Shown here piece by piece: positions 8,574 through 15,832 of a stretch of DNA of 64,000 nt; positions within the stretch are counted from its first letter, which is position 1; each line of letters begins with the position of its first letter. The position numbers and the translations under genes are program-made. The notes under the pieces are model-generated. The model was not told the DNA's origin. It did not search any database and saw only the letters and a list, made by a program, of their open reading frames with translations. The stretch is taken from positions 107,313 through 171,312 of the forward strand of contig NZ_JAFCLU010000017.1 in the NCBI RefSeq assembly GCF_018130385.1. Direction: 5' to 3'. The stretch comes from Bradyrhizobium sp. AUGA SZCCT0283. Lineage in GTDB: Bacteria; Pseudomonadota; Alphaproteobacteria; Rhizobiales; Xanthobacteraceae.

Positions 8574-8626
8574 TTCGCTGACATTTTGCCCGCGCGAACC
8601 ACACACCAGCACGCGGGGCATCAGCA

Positions 8627-8905
8627 ATGCGTACTTCCTCCGAAGGCGAGCCCAGGCCGCGCACGAAGCGCAGGGGATTTTTTACGCGCCTGCTTGAAGC
8701 GCTTCACCGTTCGCGGCGCCGCGACGCGATACGGGTACTGCGCCGTTACCGTCATTTGATTGCCGGGCAGGCGCAGATTCGTCCCGCGAGGCATGTTCCG
8801 GAATCCGGACAAGCCGAAAAGAGCAGCCGAAATGCCCACGGAAATGATACGCTTGCCTGCGCCATCCGCCGAGCGCGCCAGAATGCCAGGAATGAATTCG
8901 CATGA
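8627..8905 (+). CDS. Small basic hypothetical protein
   Basis: A 92-residue arginine-rich protein beginning at ATG 8627. The segment FFTRLLEALHRSRRR followed by VLRRYRHLIA resembles a family of short conserved proteins I recall from Rhizobiales, which argues that it is real. No transmembrane segment or signal peptide is visible. The last third (after about residue 50) looks less constrained, so the true protein may have diverged there. Function unknown. Confidence 0.6.
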   Translation: MRTSSEGEPRPRTKRRGFFTRLLEALHRSRRRDAIRVLRRYRHLIAGQAQIRPARHVPESGQAEKSSRNAHGNDTLACAIRRARQNARNEFA

Positions 8906-9086
8906 CGTAACGCCGCTCAGCATCACTGCGCTTGCCATCATCGCCATCCTCGTACTGGTCCTCCATGTCGCAGGCGGCGACCTGCTCGCTCGTTCGCAGG
9001 CGCATGCGTCGGTTGCTGCGCCGGACGATGAAGCGAAGTGTCCGGCGGACGCGAGGTCGCCGGCACCGTCGCTGCCGTTTGACTAA
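8892..9086 (+). CDS. Possible small single-pass membrane protein
   Basis: A 64-residue reading frame from ATG 8892 (or ATG 8883) with one clear hydrophobic segment, ITALAIIAILVLVLHVAGG, near residues 10-28, and an acidic, proline-rich tail. It overlaps the end of the preceding small gene by 14 bases. The short length and weak ribosome-binding site make it tentative. Confidence 0.35.
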   Translation: MNSHDVTPLSITALAIIAILVLVLHVAGGDLLARSQAHASVAAPDDEAKCPADARSPAPSLPFD

Positions 9087-9102
9087 CCGACTTACGAGGG
9101 GG

Positions 9103-9285
9103 CTGGACAGTCTGCCGGCGCTGTTTGCAGGTTCCATGCTCGGCATTGTTGCATTCCGGAACATCGGCGAGGTCGGGTTTCGAAGAACGATTCTTGTGCT
9201 ATTGGTGATCTCAGACGCCTCGCTTGGCCTGATTCTGGCGGGCCGAGCTTCGGGGCCGCGACATCCATTTGGCCAAAGAGAATCA
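9103..9285 (+). pseudogene. Remnant resembling the C-terminus of a TauE/SafE-type permease
   Basis: In the frame starting CTG GAC AGT at 9103 the translation LDSLPALFAGSMLG, then AFRNIGEVGFRR and TILVLLVISDASLGL, resembles the last two helices of TSUP (TauE/SafE) sulfite-exporter-like permeases. The bases upstream in this frame give arginine-rich nonsense, so the rest of the gene is missing. I infer a decayed gene; the resemblance is by eye only. Confidence 0.4.
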
Positions 9286-10541
9286 TGACCGCACATCAGC
9301 GCAACGTTTCCGCCTCGATCGATCCCGTGAAACTCGACCGCCTCGCCGAAGTCGCCGTGAAGGTTGGCTTGCGGCTGCAGCCGGGACAGGACCTGCTGCT
9401 GACCGCGCCCTCGGTCGCGCTGCCGCTGGTACGCCGGATTGCCGAACATGCCTACAAGGCCGGCGCGGGTATCGTGACCCCGTTCCTGTCGGATGAGGAG
9501 ATCACGCTGGCGCGCTATCGCTACGGCCACAACGACAGTTTTGATCGCGCCGCCGGCTGGCTCTATGAGGGCATGGCGAAGGCGTTCACCGCCAACACCG
9601 CGCGTCTGGCCATCGTCGGCGACAACCCGATGTTGCTGTCGGGCGAGGATCCGGTGAAGGTGGCGCGCGCCAGCAAGGCCAATTCGATCGCCTATCAGCC
9701 GGCGCTGGAGAAGATCGTCAATTTCGAAACCAACTGGAACATCATCGCCTATCCGAGTCCGTCCTGGGCGAAGCAGGTCTTCCCCGATGTTCCGGAGGAC
9801 GTCGCGGTAGCAAAACTGGCGGACGCGATTTTTGCGGCGTCGCGCGTCGATCAGGACGGCGCCGTCGCGGCCTGGGAAAAGCACAACGCGGTGCTGCGCG
9901 AGCGGACCGACTGGCTGAATGGCCAGCGTTTTCACGCGCTGAAATATTCCGGCCCCGGCACCGACCTGACGATCGGGCTTGCCGACGGCCATGAATGGGA
10001 AGGCGGCGCGTCGACCGCCAGGAACGGCATCACCTGCAACGCCAACATCCCGACCGAGGAAGTTTTCACGACGCCGCATTGCCGGCGTGTCAGCGGCCAT
10101 GTCGTCAGCTCAAAACCGCTGTCCTATCAGGGCACCCTGATCGACAACATCGCGGTGCGGTTCGAGGAAGGCCGCATCGTCGAGGCAAAAGCCTCGCGCG
10201 GCGAGGAGGTCTTGAAGAAAGTGCTCGACACCGATGAAGGCGCGGCCCGTCTCGGCGAAGTGGCGCTGGTGCCGCATTCCTCGCCGATCTCCAAAAGCGG
10301 GCTGTTGTTCTTCAACACCCTGTTCGACGAGAACGCCGCCTCGCATATCGCGCTCGGCCAATGCTACTCGAAATGTTTCGTCGGCGGCGACAAGCTGACC
10401 CCGGAGCAGATCGCGGCGCAAGGCGGCAACAAGAGCATCATTCACATCGACTGGATGATCGGATCAAGCGAGACAGATATCGACGGCATTCACGCCGACG
10501 GAAGCCGCGTGCCGGTATTCCGCAAGGGCGAGTGGGCGTGA
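9285..10541 (+). CDS. M29 family aminopeptidase
   Basis: A 418-residue metallo-aminopeptidase of family M29 (thermophilic aminopeptidase/AmpS type), which removes N-terminal residues using two metal ions. Expected metal-binding elements are present in order: NIPTEEVFTTP with the Glu pair (about residues 251-261), LGEVALV, PHSSPISKSGLLFFNTLFDE, then SHIALGQCY, and HIDWMIGS with the final His and Asp near residue 386. Length fits the family. Start ATG 9285 is preceded by AAAGAGAATC, a modest ribosome-binding site. No signal peptide, so cytosolic. It is convergent with the amidohydrolase, with 24 bases between stops. Confidence 0.93.
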   Translation: MTAHQRNVSASIDPVKLDRLAEVAVKVGLRLQPGQDLLLTAPSVALPLVRRIAEHAYKAGAGIVTPFLSDEEITLARYRYGHNDSFDRAAGWLYEGMAKAFTANTARLAIVGDNPMLLSGEDPVKVARASKANSIAYQPALEKIVNFETNWNIIAYPSPSWAKQVFPDVPEDVAVAKLADAIFAASRVDQDGAVAAWEKHNAVLRERTDWLNGQRFHALKYSGPGTDLTIGLADGHEWEGGASTARNGITCNANIPTEEVFTTPHCRRVSGHVVSSKPLSYQGTLIDNIAVRFEEGRIVEAKASRGEEVLKKVLDTDEGAARLGEVALVPHSSPISKSGLLFFNTLFDENAASHIALGQCYSKCFVGGDKLTPEQIAAQGGNKSIIHIDWMIGSSETDIDGIHADGSRVPVFRKGEWA

Positions 10542-10565
10542 GGCGATCTGTCGCGCCGGCCGACG

Positions 10566-11615
10566 TCAATCGAACGTCAGCTTGTAAAACCCGGTCGCCG
10601 TCCCGGAGAACAGCGCCGTCTTCTCCGCTTCGCTATATTGCGCGGCCAGCCGCTTGAAGGCGTTGAAGATCACCTGATAGCTGCACTGGCCTTTATCCGG
10701 CGGGAAGTTGCTCTCGAACATGCATCGGTTGGCGCCGAAGGCCTCGATGCAGGTTTCGATGTAGGGACGCCATGCGGCCGCGGCTTGTTCGGAAGACGGC
10801 GGTTTCGGCCGCAGATGAAAATCGTAGCCGAGCAGGCACATCGCGAGTCCGCCGAGCTTGACGACGACGTTTTCACATTTGGCGATTTCCTGGATCGAGG
10901 CTTTCCACACCGGGAAGATTTCCTCGCGCCGGCCGGCATAGCTGCCGATGCCGATCGGCCCGCCGCAATGATCGAGCACGATTTTGGTGTCGGGAAAGGC
11001 GCGGGCGAGATCGGTGAGTTCGCCGATCTGCGGATGAAACAGCCAGGCGTCGAAGCTCAAGCCCAATGGCGCGAGGCAGGCAAAGCCCGTGCGGAAGGTG
11101 TTGTCGAGCAGCAGTCCTTTCGGCCGTGTCGCATACATGCCGGCCACGTTGGGATCGGCATCCCACGCCGACGAGTGCCGAATGCCGCGGAAGCGGCCGT
11201 TGCCGGCAACGATCTCCGCCTCCAGCACGGCCTTCGCACCGTCGCCGAGCAGCAGATTGACGTGGCTGACGATGCCGGCGCAGATCGCGGCCTTGCCATA
11301 GCCGCCGCTTGCTGCCATCGCCGCCACGCCATTGGCAAACTCGACCTCGCCGACGGGCCGGAACGCCTCAGGGCCGTGCGCGCGGTACATCGAGCGGCAG
11401 TCGACATAGACTGTCGCGATGATGTTGTGGCCGGAGGCGATGTCGGCCGCCATCTCCTCGATCATGTAGCGCAAGCCGCCGCGGTTCCAGAGATGGTGAT
11501 GCGGATCGACGATCGGGCGGGCGGGATCGATGATCTCCTCGGTGTGTTGCGCGAGCCAGTCCTCGCGCGGATCGGTGTAGAGCCCGCTCTTCGAGGCGGG
11601 TGCAGTGCTGGCCAT
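10566..11615 (-). CDS. Amidohydrolase (amidohydrolase-2 superfamily)
   Basis: A 349-residue TIM-barrel hydrolase. The metal motif DPHHHLW is at about residues 36-42, a conserved HP motif occurs in WLFHPQ, VLDHCGGP follows in the middle, and FESNFPPDK near the C-terminus carries the catalytic-acid region (SNFP in place of SDYP). The family includes lactonases and 2-pyrone-4,6-dicarboxylate hydrolases (LigI); the substrate here is unknown. I start at ATG 11615, preceded by AGGGGAG. The longer frame to 11681 only adds MDCFAALAMTK, which is translation of the repeat at 11652-11729. A plain catabolic lactonase is the best guess. Confidence 0.9.
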   Translation of the reverse strand: MASTAPASKSGLYTDPREDWLAQHTEEIIDPARPIVDPHHHLWNRGGLRYMIEEMAADIASGHNIIATVYVDCRSMYRAHGPEAFRPVGEVEFANGVAAMAASGGYGKAAICAGIVSHVNLLLGDGAKAVLEAEIVAGNGRFRGIRHSSAWDADPNVAGMYATRPKGLLLDNTFRTGFACLAPLGLSFDAWLFHPQIGELTDLARAFPDTKIVLDHCGGPIGIGSYAGRREEIFPVWKASIQEIAKCENVVVKLGGLAMCLLGYDFHLRPKPPSSEQAAAAWRPYIETCIEAFGANRCMFESNFPPDKGQCSYQVIFNAFKRLAAQYSEAEKTALFSGTATGFYKLTFD

Positions 11616-11651
11616 GAGTTTCGCTCCCCTAGTGTTGTTGATTTTTGTTTT

Positions 11652-11729
11652 CGTCATTGCGAGCGCAGCGAAGCAATCCATCTCTCGGCTCGCTGAACTA
11701 TGGATTGCTTCGCTGCGCTCACAATGACG
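11652..11729. repeat. Palindromic repeat, family A (copy 2)
   Basis: Inverted repeat with arms CGTCATTGCGAGCGCAGCGA and TCGCTGCGCTCACAATGACG (near-perfect complement) around a 30-base centre. It lies in the 5' region of the amidohydrolase and 3' of the UlaG-like gene, and artificially extends the amidohydrolase reading frame upstream. Confidence 0.9.
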
Positions 11730-11753
11730 GCGGCAGGCATTTGCGCACCGGGC

Positions 11754-12584
11754 TCACACCCCATCCAGGATTATCACCGTCGGTGTTCCCGGCAGTGTGT
11801 CTCGCGAAATCTTCAGCGTCCGCTCCGTCCGCTGATCGACGACGAACTGCTGGCCGATCAGGCGCATGAATTCATCGAGCGGGGTGGCGAAGCGGTGCAT
11901 CGGCAGCACCACGGAAGAGCGTAGCCGCCTGGTGATCTCGGAGATGCCGTCGAGCGACATCGTATAGGTGCCGTCGATCGGCACCATCACGATGTCGAGC
12001 CGGCCGATCGCCGCGAAATGCGTGTCGTCGAGCTTGTGATGGAGATGGCCGAGATGACCGATGCAGAGGCCGGCGACCTCGAAGATGAAGATCGAGTTGC
12101 CATCCTTGATCATCGCGCCGCTGGTGCCCTCGCCATAGTAGCGGCGGATGTCGGTGGGCACGTTGCGGATATAGACGTCGCCGACGCGCGTTGAGACATG
12201 CGCCGCCTGCCCGTTCTCGCCCCAGCCCTGCAGGACGTACGGAATTTTTGGATCGGGAAATAAAGTGTAGTGCGTCGAGTGCGCCCGGTTCATGGTGATG
12301 ACATCGGGCAGCCGCCCGGTCCGGTAGGCGCCGTTGAAATCGGTCGCTATCCGCACGCCCTCGGGCGTGTCGATATAATAAGTGGAATGCCCGACATAGG
12401 TAATGGCGACTTCCTGCGACTTGGCGGCTATGCGCCGGAAGCTGACCGGCACCGCGAGCGGCGGGGCGTTCGCCATCGCCAGGCATTCGCTGCGCAAGGG
12501 TTGCTGCTGGGCTGCCGCTGGGCCGATCAGCGAGCCGAGGAAGGCAAGGGCTGTGGCAAGGGATACGTTCAGCGATCGCATCAT
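11754..12584 (-). CDS. Exported UlaG-like metallo-hydrolase (MBL fold)
   Basis: About 276 residues with an N-terminal signal peptide (MMRSLNVSLATALAFLGSLI, then GPAAAQ), so probably periplasmic. The MBL-fold core starts with VAITYVGHSTYYIDT. The usual THxHxDH metal motif is represented by NRAHSTHYT, lacking the normal Asp-His pair. Further metal-type segments are GHLGHLHH and VLPMHRF near the end. UlaG-like proteins act on lactones or phosphoesters, but this divergent metal site makes the reaction uncertain. Alternative starts at 12605 and 12596 add a few residues before the signal. It faces the alpha/beta hydrolase pair across a 150-base divergent spacer. Confidence 0.82.
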   Translation of the reverse strand: MMRSLNVSLATALAFLGSLIGPAAAQQQPLRSECLAMANAPPLAVPVSFRRIAAKSQEVAITYVGHSTYYIDTPEGVRIATDFNGAYRTGRLPDVITMNRAHSTHYTLFPDPKIPYVLQGWGENGQAAHVSTRVGDVYIRNVPTDIRRYYGEGTSGAMIKDGNSIFIFEVAGLCIGHLGHLHHKLDDTHFAAIGRLDIVMVPIDGTYTMSLDGISEITRRLRSSVVLPMHRFATPLDEFMRLIGQQFVVDQRTERTLKISRDTLPGTPTVIILDGV

Positions 12585-12736
12585 GGCATGACCCATCCGC
12601 GGCACAGGCCGCAGCCGATACTGTATCTTCGAATTCCGTGGACGTCATGATGGCATTCGCGCACGGCAGCGCGCCGGAATTGCTTCATCGGGGACGGGCA
12701 AATGCCGTATTATAAAATTCACCCAGGGAGTTCGCC

Positions 12737-13681
12737 GTGACTGAAAAGACCGCCGCCTCGGCCCCGCATGCCCCGTCATCGAAACGGCTGGAGCCGTTGC
12801 GCCAGGTCGATGCCGGTGTCCTCAGCATCGCCTGTTATGAGGCGGGTCCCGCCGAGGGACCGGCCGTGATGCTCATGCACGGCTTCCCCTACGACATTCA
12901 CAGCTATGTCGACGTCGCGCCGCAACTGGCGGCCCAGGGCTGCCGTGTCATCGTTCCCTATTTGCGCGGCTACGGCCCGACCCGGTTTCGCGATTCCGCG
13001 ACGCCGCGCTCGGGCGAGCAGGCGGCCATGGGCGCCGACATGATGGCGCTGATGGACGTGCTTGGGATCAAGCGCGCGGTATTCGCGGGCTATGACTGGG
13101 GTGGCCGCGCGGCCTGCGTCGGCGCGGCGTTATGGCCGGAGCGCTGCATTGGCCTCGTCTGCGTGAATTCCTATCTGATCCAGGATATTGCGAAGGCCAT
13201 GACGCCGCTGCGCCCCGAGCGCGAGGTCGCGCTCTGGTACCAATATTACTTCCAGCTCGAACGCGGCCGCGCGGGACTGGCCGCCAACCGGCGCGAGATC
13301 GCCAGGATATTGTGGACGCAATGGTCGCCGAACTGGCCGTTCGACGATGCCTGCTTTGAGCGGACTGCAATGGCCCATGACAATCCCGATTACGTTGATG
13401 TGGTGATCCACAGCTATCGCCACCGTTTTGGCCTGGCCGACGGCGATCCGCACTATGCCGATATCCAGCGCAGGCTGGCGGCGCTGCCTCCCATCACCGT
13501 GCCCACGATCACATTGGACGGCGCCGGCGATGGCGTTGCGCCGGCAACCGATGGCACCGCCAGCGCGGCGAAATTCACTGGCCGCCGCGTTCACCGCGTG
13601 GTGCCGCGCGCCGGGCACAATCTGCCGCAGGAGGCGCCCGAGGCGTTTGCCGCGGCGGTGATGGAGCTGGTCAAGGCGTAA
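12737..13681 (+). CDS. Alpha/beta hydrolase, epoxide hydrolase/dehalogenase type (active copy)
   Basis: A 314-residue alpha/beta hydrolase. The oxyanion region is MHGFPYD (about residues 47-53), and the nucleophile elbow is GYDWGGRAA with Asp120, the Asp-nucleophile class of epoxide hydrolases and haloalkane dehalogenases. The catalytic His lies in RAGHNLPQEAPEAFA near the end. No signal peptide, so cytosolic. A GGGAG Shine-Dalgarno sequence precedes the ATG. Three bases separate it from a close paralogue downstream. The natural substrate is unknown. Confidence 0.9.
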   Translation: MTEKTAASAPHAPSSKRLEPLRQVDAGVLSIACYEAGPAEGPAVMLMHGFPYDIHSYVDVAPQLAAQGCRVIVPYLRGYGPTRFRDSATPRSGEQAAMGADMMALMDVLGIKRAVFAGYDWGGRAACVGAALWPERCIGLVCVNSYLIQDIAKAMTPLRPEREVALWYQYYFQLERGRAGLAANRREIARILWTQWSPNWPFDDACFERTAMAHDNPDYVDVVIHSYRHRFGLADGDPHYADIQRRLAALPPITVPTITLDGAGDGVAPATDGTASAAKFTGRRVHRVVPRAGHNLPQEAPEAFAAAVMELVKA

Positions 13682-13684
13682 GCA

Positions 13685-14704
13685 ATGTCTGATTCTGTCG
13701 ATCGCGGGCGCCGTCTGCTGCTCGGCGCGGCCTTGTCGGGAGTAGCTGGCAGGGCGTTCGCCCAGGCTGATGCGCCCGCGCGTCCGGCGGCCGCGCCGTC
13801 GTCGCGGCGGATGGAGCCGTTGAAGCATGTCGATGCCGGTGTCCTCAACATCGCCTATTATGAGGACGGCCCCGCGGATGGTCCGGTTGCGATCCTCCTG
13901 CACGGCTTTCCCTATGACATTCACATTTATGTAGATGTGGCCCCGCAACTGGCTGCGCAGGGCTGTCGCGTCATCGTCCCTTATTTACGCGGCTTCGGCG
14001 CGACGCACTTTCGCGATTCCGCCACGCTTCGCTCCGGCGAGCAGGCGGCCATCGGCGCCGATGTGATCGCGCTGATGGATGCGCTCGGCATTCCGCGCGC
14101 GGTGCTCGCCGGGCACAATTGGGGTGGCCGAGCCGCTTGCGTCGCCGCCGCGCTGTGGCCGGAGCGGTGCCGCGGCATGGTGAGCGTGAACAGCTACCTG
14201 ATCCAGGACCTTGCGCGCGCTACGGTGCCGATCAGCCCCAAATATGAGGTCGCGCTCTGGTACGAGTATTATTTTCAGACCGAGCGCGGGCGGGCCGGGC
14301 TGGCTGCCAACCGGCGTGAGATCGGCAGGATATTATGGGAGCAGTGGTCGCCCGAGTGGGATTTCGATGACGCCACTTTCGAGCGCTCCGCTAGGGCGCA
14401 TGACAATCCCGATTATGTCGACGTCGTGATCCACAGCTATCGCCATCGCTTCGGCGCGGCGGCAGGCGATCCGCATTATGCCGATGTGCAGCGGCGGCTG
14501 GCGTTGCTACCTCCGATCTCCGTGCCGTCAATTACATTGGATGGCGACAAGGACGGCGTGCTGCCCGCGAGCGACGGAAGCGCCAGCGCGTCCAAATTCT
14601 CCGGCCGCCGCATCCACCGCGTGGTGCCGGGTGCCGGACATAATATGCCGCTGGAAGCGCCGGAGGCTTTTGCAGCGGCGGTCATGGAGCTGATCCGCGC
14701 TTAG
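13685..14704 (+). CDS. Exported alpha/beta hydrolase paralogue with Asp-to-Asn nucleophile
   Basis: A 339-residue paralogue of the preceding gene, similar along its whole length. It differs in two ways. First, the N-terminus carries a twin-arginine-like signal (RGRRLLLGAALSGVAGRAFA), so it is probably exported folded. Second, the elbow reads GHNWGGRAA: Asn145 (codon AAT, 14117-14119) replaces the Asp nucleophile seen in the first copy. The His motif GAGHNMPLEAPEAFA is kept. An Asn there should prevent ester-intermediate formation unless it deamidates or the chemistry differs. The pair is probably one transcript. It may be a binding protein or an inactive partner. Confidence 0.88.
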   Translation: MSDSVDRGRRLLLGAALSGVAGRAFAQADAPARPAAAPSSRRMEPLKHVDAGVLNIAYYEDGPADGPVAILLHGFPYDIHIYVDVAPQLAAQGCRVIVPYLRGFGATHFRDSATLRSGEQAAIGADVIALMDALGIPRAVLAGHNWGGRAACVAAALWPERCRGMVSVNSYLIQDLARATVPISPKYEVALWYEYYFQTERGRAGLAANRREIGRILWEQWSPEWDFDDATFERSARAHDNPDYVDVVIHSYRHRFGAAAGDPHYADVQRRLALLPPISVPSITLDGDKDGVLPASDGSASASKFSGRRIHRVVPGAGHNMPLEAPEAFAAAVMELIRA

Positions 14705-14753
14705 GTCGACTTTGCCGCATGGCCAGCGGCCGCGGGCGTTTTGTCATCTAGTT

Positions 14754-14840
14754 CGTCATGCCCGGCCTTGTGCCGGCATCCACGTCTTCGTTTCCTTGGG
14801 CGAGAAAGACGTGGATGGCCGGGACAAGCCCGGCCATGAC
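14754..14840. repeat. Palindromic repeat, family B (copy 1)
   Basis: Inverted repeat with outer arms GTCATGCCCGGCCTTGT and ACAAGCCCGGCCATGAC and inner arms ATCCACGTCTT and AAGACGTGGAT. It sits immediately 3' of both the exported hydrolase and the antitoxin gene. A second copy is at 48583-48673. Confidence 0.9.
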
Positions 14841-14850
14841 AAAGGAGAGA

Positions 14851-15108
14851 TCAGCGTCGCTTGCCACTCCATCCTCGGGCGATAACGTCGTTCATCTCGT
14901 TTATTGAAAGCGACTTGCCTTTTTGCTTCGTTTTCAAGAAGCCGAAAACATCGGAAATTTTGCCCGTCGACTGAGCTGCCTTAATCTCTATTGTCCCGTT
15001 GGGAAGCTTGCTTATGGTGACTTTCCCGCCGGGGCGCACACCTAGCTGTTCAAGCAAGTCCCTGCGCAGGGTGACCTGACCTTTAGTGGTGACGACAACC
15101 GCGCTCAT
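14851..15108 (-). CDS. AbrB/MazE-type DNA-binding protein (orphan antitoxin)
   Basis: An 85-residue SpoVT-AbrB swapped-hairpin protein. The domain is residues 1-48 with VVVTTKGQVTLRRDLLEQLG followed by VRPGGKV. The C-terminal tail (KISDVFGFLKTKQKGKSLS and a basic end) is the type that wraps a PIN or MazF toxin. I use ATG 15108; the frame continues to 15168 but lacks domain similarity there. In toxin-antitoxin modules the toxin usually follows directly. Here the stop is followed within 10 bases by a family B repeat and then the hydrolase gene, so no toxin is present. It is either a solitary regulator or a leftover antitoxin. Confidence 0.85.
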   Translation of the reverse strand: MSAVVVTTKGQVTLRRDLLEQLGVRPGGKVTISKLPNGTIEIKAAQSTGKISDVFGFLKTKQKGKSLSINEMNDVIARGWSGKRR

Positions 15109-15250
15109 GGCCAATCTCGAATTTGATCTCTGAAAAGTGAGGCTGGAAAGCCAATGATTCAAGATCAACCGAGAATAGTTTTGCGCGGGGTTTGGCTGCT
15201 CACGCCCGCCGTGGGCGTGACGGTGAGTGTTGCGTTCGCGGCCTCAGCAA

Positions 15251-15832
15251 TCAGTGAGTATAAGTCCTCAGGACATAGCGGGCTTGTTCGAAGCCCATCT
15301 CAGCCGCCTTCCTCAGCAGCCGCAGCGCCTCTTCGCTCGGGCGGCCGTCGACGAACTGCCTTATGGCAAAGAGGTACAACGTCTCCTGGTGCTCTTGCGC
15401 ATAAGCTCGGCCGTACCACGACTGTGCGCCCTCGGGATCGACCGGATACCCATATTGCCCGGTTTCCAAATACCACGCCAAGTGGTGCTGCGCTTCGCCG
15501 TATCCATTCTCGGCCGCACGTTCGAGCCAGTAGTTAGCTAGTTCGATATTTCGAGCCTGGAGATTGCCGAAGCGAATGTGCATTCCGAGCTCCCATTGAG
15601 CCTCTGCGTTGTCGCCCTCGGCCAGATCTTCAAGTCTGCCAAGCCAGTGCTCGGTTCGCGCCGGGTCAATCGGAAATCCTTCCTCTCTCCCTGCATGCCA
15701 GAATGCTGCATGGAAACAAGCAACGGGATCACCTTGTTCCGCGGCGGCCTCCATCAGTCGAAGAGCGGCAACGTTATCGTCGCGGTTGTATGCTTCCCAT
15801 GCCTCCAGAAATAAGCGCGATCGTGCTTTCAT
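15251..15832 (-). CDS. Sel1-repeat (TPR-like) protein
   Basis: A 193-residue protein of Sel1-like repeats. Recognisable repeat cores are ALRLMEAAAEQGDPVACF, AEAQWELGMHIRFGN, ANYWLERAAENGYGEAQH and AQSWYGRAYAQEHQETLY, then a final LLRKAAEMGFEQARY. Such repeats scaffold protein interactions. The start ATG (15832) shares its A with the stop of the ABC permease (TGATG), so it is translationally coupled to the exporter and may help assemble or regulate it. No signal peptide is evident. A stem (15200-15207 with 15213-15220) lies 30 bases past the stop but lacks a T-tract. Confidence 0.88.
   Translation of the reverse strand: MKARSRLFLEAWEAYNRDDNVAALRLMEAAAEQGDPVACFHAAFWHAGREEGFPIDPARTEHWLGRLEDLAEGDNAEAQWELGMHIRFGNLQARNIELANYWLERAAENGYGEAQHHLAWYLETGQYGYPVDPEGAQSWYGRAYAQEHQETLYLFAIRQFVDGRPSEEALRLLRKAAEMGFEQARYVLRTYTH

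Noticed and set aside
10638..11696. 352-codon plus-strand frame
   Set aside because: Antisense of the amidohydrolase gene, with arginine-rich composition.
15200..15220. Stem TCACGCCC/GGGCGTGA as a terminator for the Sel1 operon
   Set aside because: The stem is only 8 base pairs and no T-tract follows on the minus strand; not enough to call a terminator.
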